Assembly (NCBI GenBank): GCA_027658995.1
Contig: JAQDQK010000005.1
Coordinates: 62,001 to 126,000, forward strand
Origin: Propionibacteriaceae bacterium AM104-82
Lineage (GTDB): Bacteria; Actinomycetota; Actinomycetes; Propionibacteriales; Propionibacteriaceae
Length of the DNA stretch: 64,000 bases
Direction: 5' to 3'
In this document: piece after piece, positions 16,491-24,299 of the stretch
Position numbering within the stretch: position 1 is the first letter of the stretch
Layout of the letters: the number at the start of each line of letters is the position of its first letter
Translations under genes and position numbers: made by a program
Notes under the pieces: model-generated
What the model saw: only the letters and a program-made list of their open reading frames with translations
What the model was told of the DNA's origin: nothing
The model's database searches: none

Positions 16491-17888
16491 TCAGCCGGCC
16501 AGTTCCTTCGGCTTGGGGGTCTTCGCGATCATCAGCAGCGACCGGGCGACCAGCCCGACCGCGACGGCGATCCCGAGGCCCCGCCACAGCCAGCCGTCGG
16601 TGAGGAAGATCAGCGCCATCGCCGCGAGCACCGGCACCAGGTGCGTCAGGCTCTGCACGATGTAGCCGCCGAACGACGGCGTCTCGACGCCCGCCGAGTC
16701 GGCGACCGACTTGACCATGAAGTTGGGCCCGTTGCCGATATAGGTCAGAGCCCCGCCGAACACCGCGCCGAGCGCGACCGAGATCAGCAACACCTCGGGC
16801 ACGCCCGCGACGCGCGGCTCGCCAGGCAGCATTGAGGAGATCTCGAAGAAGGTCGCGTAGGTGGGGGCGTTGTCCAGCACCCCGGAGATGCCGCCGGTGA
16901 AGACGAACAGCGTGATCCGGTTCAGCGGGAACTTGTCCGCGACCTGCCCCAGGTAGTTCAACGCGGGGATCATCGTCAGGAAGATGCCGATGAACAGCGC
17001 GGCGACCTCCAGGATCGGCGTCCAGGAGAACTGGTTCAGTTCGAAGCGGGCCACCTTGTCCCCGAACGCGAACGACGATCCCGCCGCCAGCAGCATCACG
17101 ACCTCGCGCCACGGAACCCACTGGTGCCACGCCGCGTGCCCCGTCTCGATCGCGTGCAGGTCAAGCGACGGGAGGAAGGCGACCGCGACGATGATCGCCG
17201 CGAAGAAGACGATGTTGACGGCGCCCCGCAGCCCGAGCGGGGTGCGCTGCGTGTCGTCGGCCTGGATCGCCTCGGGGTCCTCCGCCGCGTAGGCGCGCCG
17301 GTCGAAGGCGTAGTAGGCGATCAGCAGCAGCGCGTTGACGAACAGCCACTCCCTGAACAGCCCGAGCGTCCACTCGAACGGCACTCCGCGGAGCATGCCG
17401 AGGAACAACGGCGGGTCGCCGAGCGGGGTGAGGATGCCTCCGCAGTTGGCAACGATGAAGATGGTGAACACCACGGTGTGCGCCTTGTGGCGGCGTTCGC
17501 TGTTGGTGTTGAGCAGCGGCCGGATCAGCAGCATCGCCGCGCCCGTTGTCCCGATGAACGACGCGATGGCGCCGCCGATGGCCAGGAAGATGGTGTTGTT
17601 GCGCGGGGTCGCACGGATGTCGCCGGAAAGGAAGATGCCGCCGGAGACGACGAACAGCGCGAGCAGCAGGATGATGAACTGCCCGTATTCGACCAGCGCA
17701 TGGACCACCTCTCCCCCTGCGCCTGCGATCACAAACCACGCGGCGATCGGGAGGCCGAGCACCAGGGCAAGGGTCAGCTTGACCGAGTTACGCTCCCAGG
17801 CGTGCGCGGTGGCGGGGACGAGCGGCAGAACGGCGATGCACCCGAGCAGCACGACAAACGGGATGATGCTCCACCACTCGACCTGCAC
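16491..17888 (-). CDS. NhaD-like sodium:proton antiporter (ion transporter superfamily)
   Basis: The 465-residue membrane protein has about 11-12 hydrophobic segments. Motifs of the NhaD/ArsB superfamily are visible: TGAAMLLIRPLLNTN, IVANCGGILTPLGDPPLFLGML (about residues 147-168), SGVLDNAPTYATFFE and LTYIGNGPNFMVKSVAD near the C-terminus. The last two are the paired inverted half-motifs. Na+/H+ exchange is the likely role, but anion transport is possible in this superfamily. The GTG at 17888 has a GGAGG site. It converges on the glycosidase gene with only 16 bp between stops. Confidence 0.82.
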   Translation of the reverse strand: MQVEWWSIIPFVVLLGCIAVLPLVPATAHAWERNSVKLTLALVLGLPIAAWFVIAGAGGEVVHALVEYGQFIILLLALFVVSGGIFLSGDIRATPRNNTIFLAIGGAIASFIGTTGAAMLLIRPLLNTNSERRHKAHTVVFTIFIVANCGGILTPLGDPPLFLGMLRGVPFEWTLGLFREWLFVNALLLIAYYAFDRRAYAAEDPEAIQADDTQRTPLGLRGAVNIVFFAAIIVAVAFLPSLDLHAIETGHAAWHQWVPWREVVMLLAAGSSFAFGDKVARFELNQFSWTPILEVAALFIGIFLTMIPALNYLGQVADKFPLNRITLFVFTGGISGVLDNAPTYATFFEISSMLPGEPRVAGVPEVLLISVALGAVFGGALTYIGNGPNFMVKSVADSAGVETPSFGGYIVQSLTHLVPVLAAMALIFLTDGWLWRGLGIAVAVGLVARSLLMIAKTPKPKELAG

Positions 17889-18037
17889 TGCGCGCCTCCG
17901 ATTCCCGCTCCCCCCGTCGCGGGGGATGCGTCCTTGCCAAAATATCGGACGACGGCGGCCCGGCGGCTCACCCGCGGCAATGGAACCCCGGAAGGTGACC
18001 GGGCTGGACGACGACGTCAGCGGCTTCGGCAGGGGGA

Positions 18038-18043
18038 TACGGT
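18038..18043 (+). promoter_or_regulatory. -10 hexamer TACGGT, leaderless start of flavin reductase
   Basis: TACGGT is followed by GGGGCC and then the GTG at 18050. It lies at the right end of the 161-bp divergent gap 17889-18049, which otherwise shows nothing. Confidence 0.45.
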
Positions 18044-18049
18044 GGGGCC

Positions 18050-18529
18050 GTGGACGAACTCGAGGCCAGCTTCCGTGACGCCATGGCCCGGGTCCCGGCG
18101 CCGGTGACCGTGATCACGACGAGCGCCGACGGGCAGCCCACCGGAACCACCGTCTCGGCCTTCGCCTCGCTGTCGATCGATCCGCCGATGGTGGTGTTCG
18201 CGCTCGACAACAGGGGCGGCATGATCGACCGGCTCCGCGCCTCGGGGCGGGCAGGCGTCAACATCCTCGCGGGCCACCAGGCCGACGCGGCCATCAAGTT
18301 CGCAAGCAGGCACACCCCCGACCGGTTCGCCGATCTCGACTGGACCCTCGACCACGACCTTCCCCGGCTGACGGAGGCCGCGGCATGGCTGCGCTGCGAG
18401 GAACTCGAGTTCCTGCCGGGCGGCGACCACACGGTCGTCGTGGCGACGGTGGTCTCCGCCGAGACCGCCGGCGACTCGTCGCTTGCCTATCACCTGCGCG
18501 AGTTCAAGGACGTTCGTCCCCAGCGCTGA
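18050..18529 (+). CDS. Flavin reductase-like FMN-binding protein
   Basis: The 159-residue split-barrel protein starts with FRDAMARVPAPVTVITTSADGQPTGTTVSAFASLSIDPP, the hallmark of the flavin reductase-like domain (FMN phosphate contacts in GTTVSAFASLS). It then has PMVVFALDNR and AGVNILAGHQ. It likely reduces FMN with NAD(P)H for a partner monooxygenase, but no partner gene is adjacent. Family length is normal. The GTG start has no ribosome site but a TACGGT six bases upstream, consistent with a leaderless mRNA. Confidence 0.88.
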   Translation: MDELEASFRDAMARVPAPVTVITTSADGQPTGTTVSAFASLSIDPPMVVFALDNRGGMIDRLRASGRAGVNILAGHQADAAIKFASRHTPDRFADLDWTLDHDLPRLTEAAAWLRCEELEFLPGGDHTVVVATVVSAETAGDSSLAYHLREFKDVRPQR

Positions 18530-18648
18530 GGGTCATCGGACCAGGGTCGGCAGGGCGGCCGCCGCGTCGTCCGACCTGCGTCTCGCATCTCCCCGATCCG
18601 CCCCGTCCCGATGGAGGTCTGGGCTTCGGACGTGAGAAACTGTCAGGC

Positions 18649-19317
18649 ATGACCGACGATCCCTATGGCGCACTGGACCAGCCCACCGACGCGGGTGCCG
18701 AGGTGACCCCGAGGCCGGTCGCCCAGCCGCAGCCGAGTGCTCCCCCGGAGCCGGAACCGCTCGGTTACCAGTACCAGGACGCGAACACCGACTACGCCTA
18801 CGGCCCGCCGCAGCAGAACAGCGGGGCCTACGGCGTCCCGTTCTACGGGCAGCAGCCCCAGCCGTACGCGCCGATGGTGCAGCAACCGTTCTACGGCCGT
18901 CCCCTGCTGGAGGACCTGTCCGCACCGGATGCCCCGCTACGCGGCGCCAACCTGGTCGAGTCGTACAAGCGGTTCTGGACGCGCGGCCTGACGTTCTCCG
19001 GTCGCGCCAGCCTCGCCGAGTACTGGTGGGTGTTCCTCATCCACGCGGTCGGCTTCGCTGGCTTCAGCATGCTCTCTTCGGCCTTCGAGGGTGGCGCGCT
19101 CGGTGGGCTCCTCGGCACGGTCGGCGTGCTGTACATCCTGGCCGCGGTCGTCCCCGGCATCGCCCTTGGCACCCGTCGCCTGCACGACACCGACAACTCG
19201 GGCCTGCTGCAGTTGATCAACCTCGTGCCGTGGCTCGGCTCGATCGTGATGATCATCCTGATGGCCCAGGGCCCCAAGGACGCCGGAAAGCGCTACGACA
19301 AGATCAACCAGCGCTGA
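18649..19317 (+). CDS. DUF805 membrane protein with Pro/Gln/Tyr-rich N-terminus
   Basis: The 222-residue protein has two parts. Residues 1 to about 95 are disordered and rich in Pro, Gln and Tyr (QYQDANTDYAYGPPQQ). Residues ~105-222 are a DUF805 domain: F...GRASLAEYWWVFL, three hydrophobic helices, and the conserved RRLHDTDNSGLLQLI motif. Function of DUF805 is not known. The ATG at 18649 is taken because the upstream extension reads through the preceding intergenic region. The last 14 bp overlap the convergent reductase gene at 19304. Confidence 0.85.
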   Translation: MTDDPYGALDQPTDAGAEVTPRPVAQPQPSAPPEPEPLGYQYQDANTDYAYGPPQQNSGAYGVPFYGQQPQPYAPMVQQPFYGRPLLEDLSAPDAPLRGANLVESYKRFWTRGLTFSGRASLAEYWWVFLIHAVGFAGFSMLSSAFEGGALGGLLGTVGVLYILAAVVPGIALGTRRLHDTDNSGLLQLINLVPWLGSIVMIILMAQGPKDAGKRYDKINQR

Positions 19318-20524
19318 CCTCTCCCAGCGGCACGTTCGGGTCGGCCAACTTGTCCGGATCGACGGGCTTTTCCGACTTCAGGATCTCCTCGATGGCGTCG
19401 CCCTGGTCCCACACGTTGACGTTCATCGCGGCCCGCAGCACGCCGTCCTCGCGCAGCCAGAACACGATGTACTCGTCGTCCCCGCCGCGCTGCACGAGCC
19501 GCGCGTTCTCGGGAATCAGGCCCCGGAACTCCATGCCGAGGTCGTACTGATCGGTGTAGAAGTACGGGGGTGCGTCGTAGTGCGCGTCGTCGCCGACCAG
19601 CGTGCGGGCCGCCACCTCCGGCATCTTGAGCGCCGCCGCCCAGTGCTGCACCCGGATCCGGTCGCCCACCCAGGTGTTCTGGGCGTTGGCGATGTCGCCG
19701 ACCGCCACGATGTGAGGGTCGCTGGTGACGAGGGTGTCGTCGACGACCACCCCGTCGTCGACCTCGAGGCCTGCGGCGCTTGCCAGTTCGACGCGCGGGT
19801 CTGCCCCGACGGCGATCAGGACGTGTGAGGCGTCGACCTTGCGCCCGTCGCCGAGGGTTACGCCGGTGACGGGACCGGAGTCGCCGTCGCCGTCGATCGA
19901 CGCGATGGTGGCGTTGAGTTCGAACACGACCCCGTGGTCGCGGTGCATCGCGAGGAAGCGGTCGCCGATCTCGTCGCCGAGTTGGCGCAGCACCTTGTCC
20001 TCGCGGACCACGACGGTGACGGGGACATCGCGGGTGCGCGCCGCGGCGGCGACCTCCAGCCCGATCCAGCCGCCACCGTAGATGACGAGCGGGCCGCCCG
20101 ACTCGAGCGCGGACTTCAGCTGATCCGACTCGGCGAGGGTGCGCAGCACCTGCACCCCGGGACGCGCGACGCCCGGCAGGTTGACGGTGCGGGGCCGCGA
20201 CCCCGTCGCGAGCACGAGGCCGTCGTAGTGGATGCTGGTGCCGTCGGACAGGTGGACGATCTGCTGCTCGGCGTCCAGGTCGGTCGCGAAGATTCCGACG
20301 CGCGCCTCGACCTGGTTGTCGGTGAACCAGCCGGCCGACAGCGGGGTGAACTCGTCGAGCATCTTCTCCCCCAGCAGGTACTCCTTCGACAGCGGCGGGC
20401 GCTCGTAGGGCAGCAGTTCCTCCCCGTCGATCAGCACGATCCGCGCCTCACCGTCCAGGTCGCGCAGTTCCTCGACGGCCTTCGCGCCGCCCAGCCCGCC
20501 ACCGACCACCACGTACGTCCTCAT
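19304..20524 (-). CDS. NAD(P)/FAD-dependent ferredoxin-reductase-like oxidoreductase
   Basis: The 406-residue two-Rossmann flavoprotein resembles rubredoxin/ferredoxin reductases of oxygenase systems. The FAD motif is VVVGGGLGGAKAVEELR at residue 5. LLPYERPPLSKEYL is the classic ferredoxin-reductase segment. The NAD motif is LVIYGGGWIGLEVAAAA at about residue 148, and the second FAD contact is IVAVGDIANAQ. A C-terminal reductase domain with VQHWAAALKMPEVAA follows. ATG 20524 is preceded by GGAGGAGAGG; a TAGGCT -10 lies about 35 bp upstream. No adjacent ferredoxin gene is seen. Confidence 0.87.
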   Translation of the reverse strand: MRTYVVVGGGLGGAKAVEELRDLDGEARIVLIDGEELLPYERPPLSKEYLLGEKMLDEFTPLSAGWFTDNQVEARVGIFATDLDAEQQIVHLSDGTSIHYDGLVLATGSRPRTVNLPGVARPGVQVLRTLAESDQLKSALESGGPLVIYGGGWIGLEVAAAARTRDVPVTVVVREDKVLRQLGDEIGDRFLAMHRDHGVVFELNATIASIDGDGDSGPVTGVTLGDGRKVDASHVLIAVGADPRVELASAAGLEVDDGVVVDDTLVTSDPHIVAVGDIANAQNTWVGDRIRVQHWAAALKMPEVAARTLVGDDAHYDAPPYFYTDQYDLGMEFRGLIPENARLVQRGGDDEYIVFWLREDGVLRAAMNVNVWDQGDAIEEILKSEKPVDPDKLADPNVPLGEVSAG

Positions 20525-20653
20525 GACCTCTCCTCCGCTTCGTTGCCTTCCCTTCGAGCCTAGGTCCGCGTGGGGCGGGCCGGTAGCGATCACCGAGATC
20601 CGACGCGCCCGGTCTCTGGGACCGTTATCCACGTCGATCCCGCCGCAGAGGTT

Positions 20654-23182
20654 TCAGCGTTGGAGGAAGCGCGCCGCGCTTGCGGCTGGGCTGAGATCGA
20701 GGCGCCGCAGCAACTGCGCGTTGAGCGCGACCACGACCGTCGAGGCCGACATCAGGATCGCCCCGACGCTCATCGGGAGCACGAACCCGACGGGCGCCAG
20801 CACACCGGCGGCGAGCGGCACCGCGATCAGGTTGTATCCCGCCGCCCACCAGAGGTTCTGCTTCATCTTGCGGTAGGTCGCCCTGCTGAGTTCGATGACC
20901 GACAGCACGGAGCGCGGGTCGTCGGAGGCGAGGATCACCCCGGCAGAGGCGATGGCGACGTCGGTGCCAGCCCCGATGGCGATGCCGACGTCGGCGCTCG
21001 CCAGTGCGGGAGCGTCGTTGACGCCGTCGCCGACCATTGCCACGCGGCGCCCCTCGGACTGCAACTCCTGGACCTTCCCAGCCTTGTCCTCGGGCTTGAC
21101 TCCCGCATAGACGCGGTCGATGCCCAGTTCCGCCGCGACGGTGTCAGCGACGGCCTGCGCGTCCCCGGTGATCATGACGACCTGTGTCCCGGCGGACTGG
21201 AGCGCCTCGACTGCCTCGCGGGAGTCGGCTCGGATCTCGTCGGCAAGCCGGAGCGAACCGATGACCTCGCCGTCGCGCAGCACGTGCAGGATGATGGCGC
21301 CCTCGGCGCGCCACCGCTCAGCGACCGGCAGTTCGGAAGTGCCCGTCTCGCTCAGCAGGTAGGGGCCTCCGACGGCGATGGTCGAACCGTCCACCGTCGC
21401 CGTCACTCCCACCGCCGGAGACGAGGAGAATCCGCTGGAGGGCGGCACAGTGAGATCCTGAGCGGCCGCCGCCCCGACGATGGCCCGGGCGAGCGGGTGC
21501 TCGCTGTCCGACTCCGCCGCGGCTGCCAAGGCGAGCACCTGGTCCTGGCTGAACCCTCCGGTCGCCTCGACGGCGGTGACGGTCGGCTCCCCCTTGGTGA
21601 GGGTGCCGGTCTTGTCGAACAGGACGGTGTCGATGGTACGCATCTGTTCGAGCGCGAGCCTGTCCTTGATCAGGACCCCGCCGCGGGCCGCGCGCTCGGT
21701 GGCGATGGAGACCACAAGCGGGATGGCGAGCCCCAGCGCGTGGGGGCAGGCGATCACCAGCACCGTGATGGTCCTCACGACCGCGTCGTCGGGTCGACCG
21801 AGCAGCGTCCACACGATGGCCGTGATGACGGCGGCTCCCAGTGCGAACCAGAACAGCAGCGCTGCGGCCTTGTCCGCGAGTCGCTGTGCGCGGGACGAGG
21901 AGGACTGGGCGTCGGCGACAAGCCTGCGGATGCCCGCAAGCGCGGTGTCCTCGCCGGTTGCGGTCACCTCGACCCTCAGGCCCGAGTCGGTGGCGACCGT
22001 GCCCGCGACGACGTGATCGCCGACGCCGCGCTTCACGGTCGCAGACTCGCCGGTGATCATGGCCTCGTCCAGGTGCGCGCTGCCCGCCACGATCCGCCCG
22101 TCGGCAGGCACCGACGCCCCGGGACGCACCACGACGAGGTCACCGACCGTGAGCTCGGCCGGCGACACCTTGACCGTCTCGTCTCCCTTGACCAGGTCGG
22201 CCTCGTCGGGCAGCAGGGCCGCGAGGGAGTCGAGCGCAGAGGTCGTCTGCGCGAGCGAACGCATCTCGATCCAGTGGCCGAGCAACATGATGACGATCAG
22301 GAGGGCCAGTTCCCACCAGAAGTCGAGTTGCGCATCGAGAAGACCGAGGCTCGATCCCATCGAGGCGAGAAAGGCGACGGTGATGGCAAGGCCGATCAGC
22401 AGCATCATGCCCGGCTTCCGCTGCCGGATCTCGGAGACAGCCCCGGTCAGGAACGGCCATCCGCCCCAGAGGTACATCACGGTGCCGAGCACCGGCGAGA
22501 TCCACCCGACGAAAGCCGCAGCGGGGAGGTGGTAGCCGACGAGGTGGGCGAACATGTCGTTGAACCCGATCACCGGCACCGCCAGGACCAGCATGATCCA
22601 GAAGAGCCGCCGGAACCGGGCGACATGGCCTGAGTGACCACCGGCATGGTTCGAGTGACCGGCATGGGCATCGTGGCCAGCGTGATCGGTGTGCCCGCCG
22701 TCGTGGTCAGCGCCACCGGCATGCGCCTCGTGGTCCGGGTGAGGGTCATGCGCCTCGTGATCCGCGTGAGGGTCATGCGCCTGGTGGTCCGGGTGAGGGT
22801 CATGCGCCTCGTGATCCGCGTGAGGGTCATGCGCCTCGTGATCCGCGTGAGAGTCAGGCGTCTTGTGGTCCGGGTGAGGGTCCGGCGCCTCGCGGTCCGC
22901 GTGACCGGCATGCGCCTTCTGGTCCGCGGCGCTCGGGTGGCCACTGCCGTGGGTCCCGTCCATGGCGGTCATGTCGTGGCTGGCGTGCGCCGCCTCCGTC
23001 CCATGGCCTTCGTGTTGCCCGGTCGGCGCAGGTGAATGCGCCTGGCTCGCTCGATGATCGTCCCGGTCACCGTGGGGCGGTTCGGTGTGGTCGTGCGGTC
23101 CGCGGTGTTGCGCGGGTGCGCCCGACGCCTCGCCCGGATCGTTCTCGTTGCGTTCGGATTCTGAGTTCTCACGCCTCGTCAT
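20654..23182 (-). CDS. copB: Copper-translocating P1B-ATPase (CopB/CPH type) with His-rich N-terminus
   Basis: The 842-residue heavy-metal pump exports copper or silver ions. The CPx motif is CPH (VIACPHALGLAIPLV), placing it with CopB-type ATPases. Other motifs are the phosphorylation site FDKTGTLTKGEP, SEHPLARAI, and the hinge GDGVNDAPALASADVGIAIG. The TM7/TM8 metal-site segments NLWWAAGYN and MSVGAILMSAST are also present. There is no CxxC heavy-metal domain. Instead residues ~25-190 are extremely His/Asp-rich with a tandem repeat built on DPHxDHEAH. ATG 23182 is chosen over an upstream in-frame start because the latter would translate the CsoR-like operator. Confidence 0.93.
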   Translation of the reverse strand: MTRRENSESERNENDPGEASGAPAQHRGPHDHTEPPHGDRDDHRASQAHSPAPTGQHEGHGTEAAHASHDMTAMDGTHGSGHPSAADQKAHAGHADREAPDPHPDHKTPDSHADHEAHDPHADHEAHDPHPDHQAHDPHADHEAHDPHPDHEAHAGGADHDGGHTDHAGHDAHAGHSNHAGGHSGHVARFRRLFWIMLVLAVPVIGFNDMFAHLVGYHLPAAAFVGWISPVLGTVMYLWGGWPFLTGAVSEIRQRKPGMMLLIGLAITVAFLASMGSSLGLLDAQLDFWWELALLIVIMLLGHWIEMRSLAQTTSALDSLAALLPDEADLVKGDETVKVSPAELTVGDLVVVRPGASVPADGRIVAGSAHLDEAMITGESATVKRGVGDHVVAGTVATDSGLRVEVTATGEDTALAGIRRLVADAQSSSSRAQRLADKAAALLFWFALGAAVITAIVWTLLGRPDDAVVRTITVLVIACPHALGLAIPLVVSIATERAARGGVLIKDRLALEQMRTIDTVLFDKTGTLTKGEPTVTAVEATGGFSQDQVLALAAAAESDSEHPLARAIVGAAAAQDLTVPPSSGFSSSPAVGVTATVDGSTIAVGGPYLLSETGTSELPVAERWRAEGAIILHVLRDGEVIGSLRLADEIRADSREAVEALQSAGTQVVMITGDAQAVADTVAAELGIDRVYAGVKPEDKAGKVQELQSEGRRVAMVGDGVNDAPALASADVGIAIGAGTDVAIASAGVILASDDPRSVLSVIELSRATYRKMKQNLWWAAGYNLIAVPLAAGVLAPVGFVLPMSVGAILMSASTVVVALNAQLLRRLDLSPAASAARFLQR
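22730..22900 (-). repeat. 27-bp tandem coding repeat (His-rich region of the Cu ATPase)
   Basis: About six copies of a 27-bp unit encode DPHxDHEAH with A/P alternation at the fourth position. The repeat is in frame and should bind metal. Such arrays are prone to length change by slippage. Confidence 0.75.
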
Positions 23183-23189
23183 GACCCCC

Positions 23190-23211
23190 ACCGTATACCC
23201 CCCAGGGGTAT
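23190..23211 (-). promoter_or_regulatory. CsoR-like operator overlapping the leaderless Cu ATPase promoter
   Basis: ATACCCCCCAGGGGTAT (23195-23211) is a near-palindrome matching the known actinobacterial CsoR operator form. It abuts the minus-strand hexamer TACGGT (23195-23190), which is followed by seven bases and the ATG. A bound copper-free CsoR would block the promoter. No csoR gene is in the window. Confidence 0.7.
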
Positions 23212-23280
23212 CAACCAAGGGATTCTCCCAGAATCATGCGCTGTCAGGATCACGGAGGTCCAGATCCGGCCGGAACGCAA

Positions 23281-23310
23281 AGACTCCCGACCCTTGTGGA
23301 TCGGGAGTCT
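23281..23310 (-). terminator. Terminator hairpin after tRNA-Ala
   Basis: A perfect 10-bp stem AGACTCCCGA / TCGGGAGTCT with a 10-base loop lies just 3' of the tRNA on the minus strand, followed by TTTGCGTT. Confidence 0.75.
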
Positions 23311-23318
23311 TCTGATGG

Positions 23319-23394
23319 TGGTGGAGCTAGGGGGATTCGAACCCCCGGCCTTCTCATTGCGAACGAGACGCGCTACCAACTGCGCCATAGCCCC
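23319..23394 (-). tRNA. tRNA-Ala (anticodon CGC)
   Basis: The 76-nt cloverleaf includes encoded CCA. The acceptor GGGGCTA pairs with TAGCTCC and carries the G3:U70 wobble that identifies alanine tRNAs. The D stem is GCGC, the anticodon loop TTCGCAA (anticodon CGC, codon GCG), and the T arm GGGGG-TTCGAAT-CCCCC. Confidence 0.95.
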
Positions 23395-23455
23395 ATGCTT
23401 TTCAAGCGTCGTTGAGTCTAGCAGCGCCGCTGGGCGCGCCACAAACCAGGCCGGT

Positions 23456-24220
23456 TCACTCGCCGATCGCGCGGGGGCGGAACTGTGCGACGTTGTCGGT
23501 GGTCATCGTCTCCTCCGACTCGACGACCTCTGCCGCCGGGTGGTCTGCGGTCGGGACGATCGGCTCCGCGGCCGTCACGGGGGCCGAGAGGTCGATGGTG
23601 CGGACCGTGCGCGGCAGCAGCGGCTGCGACACGTAGGTCGCGGGAGTGACGGGGATCGGGTCCCACAGCGCGCCGGTCGTGGTCGGCATCGACAGATCGA
23701 CGGAGATCTCGATGCCCTCGGTGCCTTCGAAGTCGGTCAGATCGATGGTTTCGGTGTCCTCGTTCTCGTCGAAGCCCCGCTCGACTGCCGCGGCGCGTGC
23801 GTCGAGGCTGCGGTGCATCGACACCACGGAGAAGCGCGCGACCGCTAGGAATGCGACCAGCAGGCCGCCGGGAATCGCGAGGCTCCACCACGGCACGATC
23901 GCCAGGAAGGCGAGCACCGTGAGCGTGACCAGCGCGACGAGCAGCGCACACACGACCACGAGCCGACGCTTCGCCGCCTGGCGCGCGATCATCCGCAGTT
24001 CATGCACCTCGGCGCGGCGCGTCAACGGTGTCGAAACGGCGGAGGTGTCCTCGTCCTGGTAGTCCTCGACGTCGCGACGCAGGATCCGAACCGAATTGGA
24101 GAAGCGCTCCGTCGGGTCCCCGTCGAGCTCCACATCGGCCGTCCGCTGCGACATCACCCATGGCAGGGCGAGGGCGAGGCCGGCGACGACAACAAGGGAG
24201 ATGAGGATTCCGGCGAGCAT
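23456..24220 (-). CDS. sepX: SepX/GlpR-type actinobacterial divisome membrane protein
   Basis: The 254-residue protein has a TM segment at residues 3-22 followed by TADVELDGDPTERFSNSVRILRRDV, two central TM segments (about 86-130), and a long acidic C-terminal tail. This architecture and its place next to moeA match the SepX/GlpR family, an actinobacteria-specific divisome component linked to FtsZ-associated proteins. The R-F-S-N-S segment after the first TM is the family signature as I recall it. TACGGT ends six bases before the ATG, so it is probably leaderless. Identification rests on architecture and synteny. Confidence 0.75.
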   Translation of the reverse strand: MLAGILISLVVVAGLALALPWVMSQRTADVELDGDPTERFSNSVRILRRDVEDYQDEDTSAVSTPLTRRAEVHELRMIARQAAKRRLVVVCALLVALVTLTVLAFLAIVPWWSLAIPGGLLVAFLAVARFSVVSMHRSLDARAAAVERGFDENEDTETIDLTDFEGTEGIEISVDLSMPTTTGALWDPIPVTPATYVSQPLLPRTVRTIDLSAPVTAAEPIVPTADHPAAEVVESEETMTTDNVAQFRPRAIGE

Positions 24221-24226
24221 GCGACA

Positions 24227-24232
24227 ACCGTA
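24227..24232 (-). promoter_or_regulatory. -10 hexamer TACGGT, leaderless start of sepX/glpR
   Basis: On the minus strand TACGGT, then TGTCGC, then the ATG at 24220. The gene therefore has its own promoter despite following moeA by 79 bp. Confidence 0.45.
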
Positions 24233-24299
24233 AACAACAACCGTGTAATTTGCGCCCCGACAGGCCGGGCGCGTCGGGTGTTGGAGAAAAGTCGGGTGA

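Noticed and set aside
22634-23035. A plus-strand frame with repeated VRVMRLV motifs opposite the Cu ATPase tail
   Set aside because: It is the antisense image of the 27-bp His-rich coding repeat.
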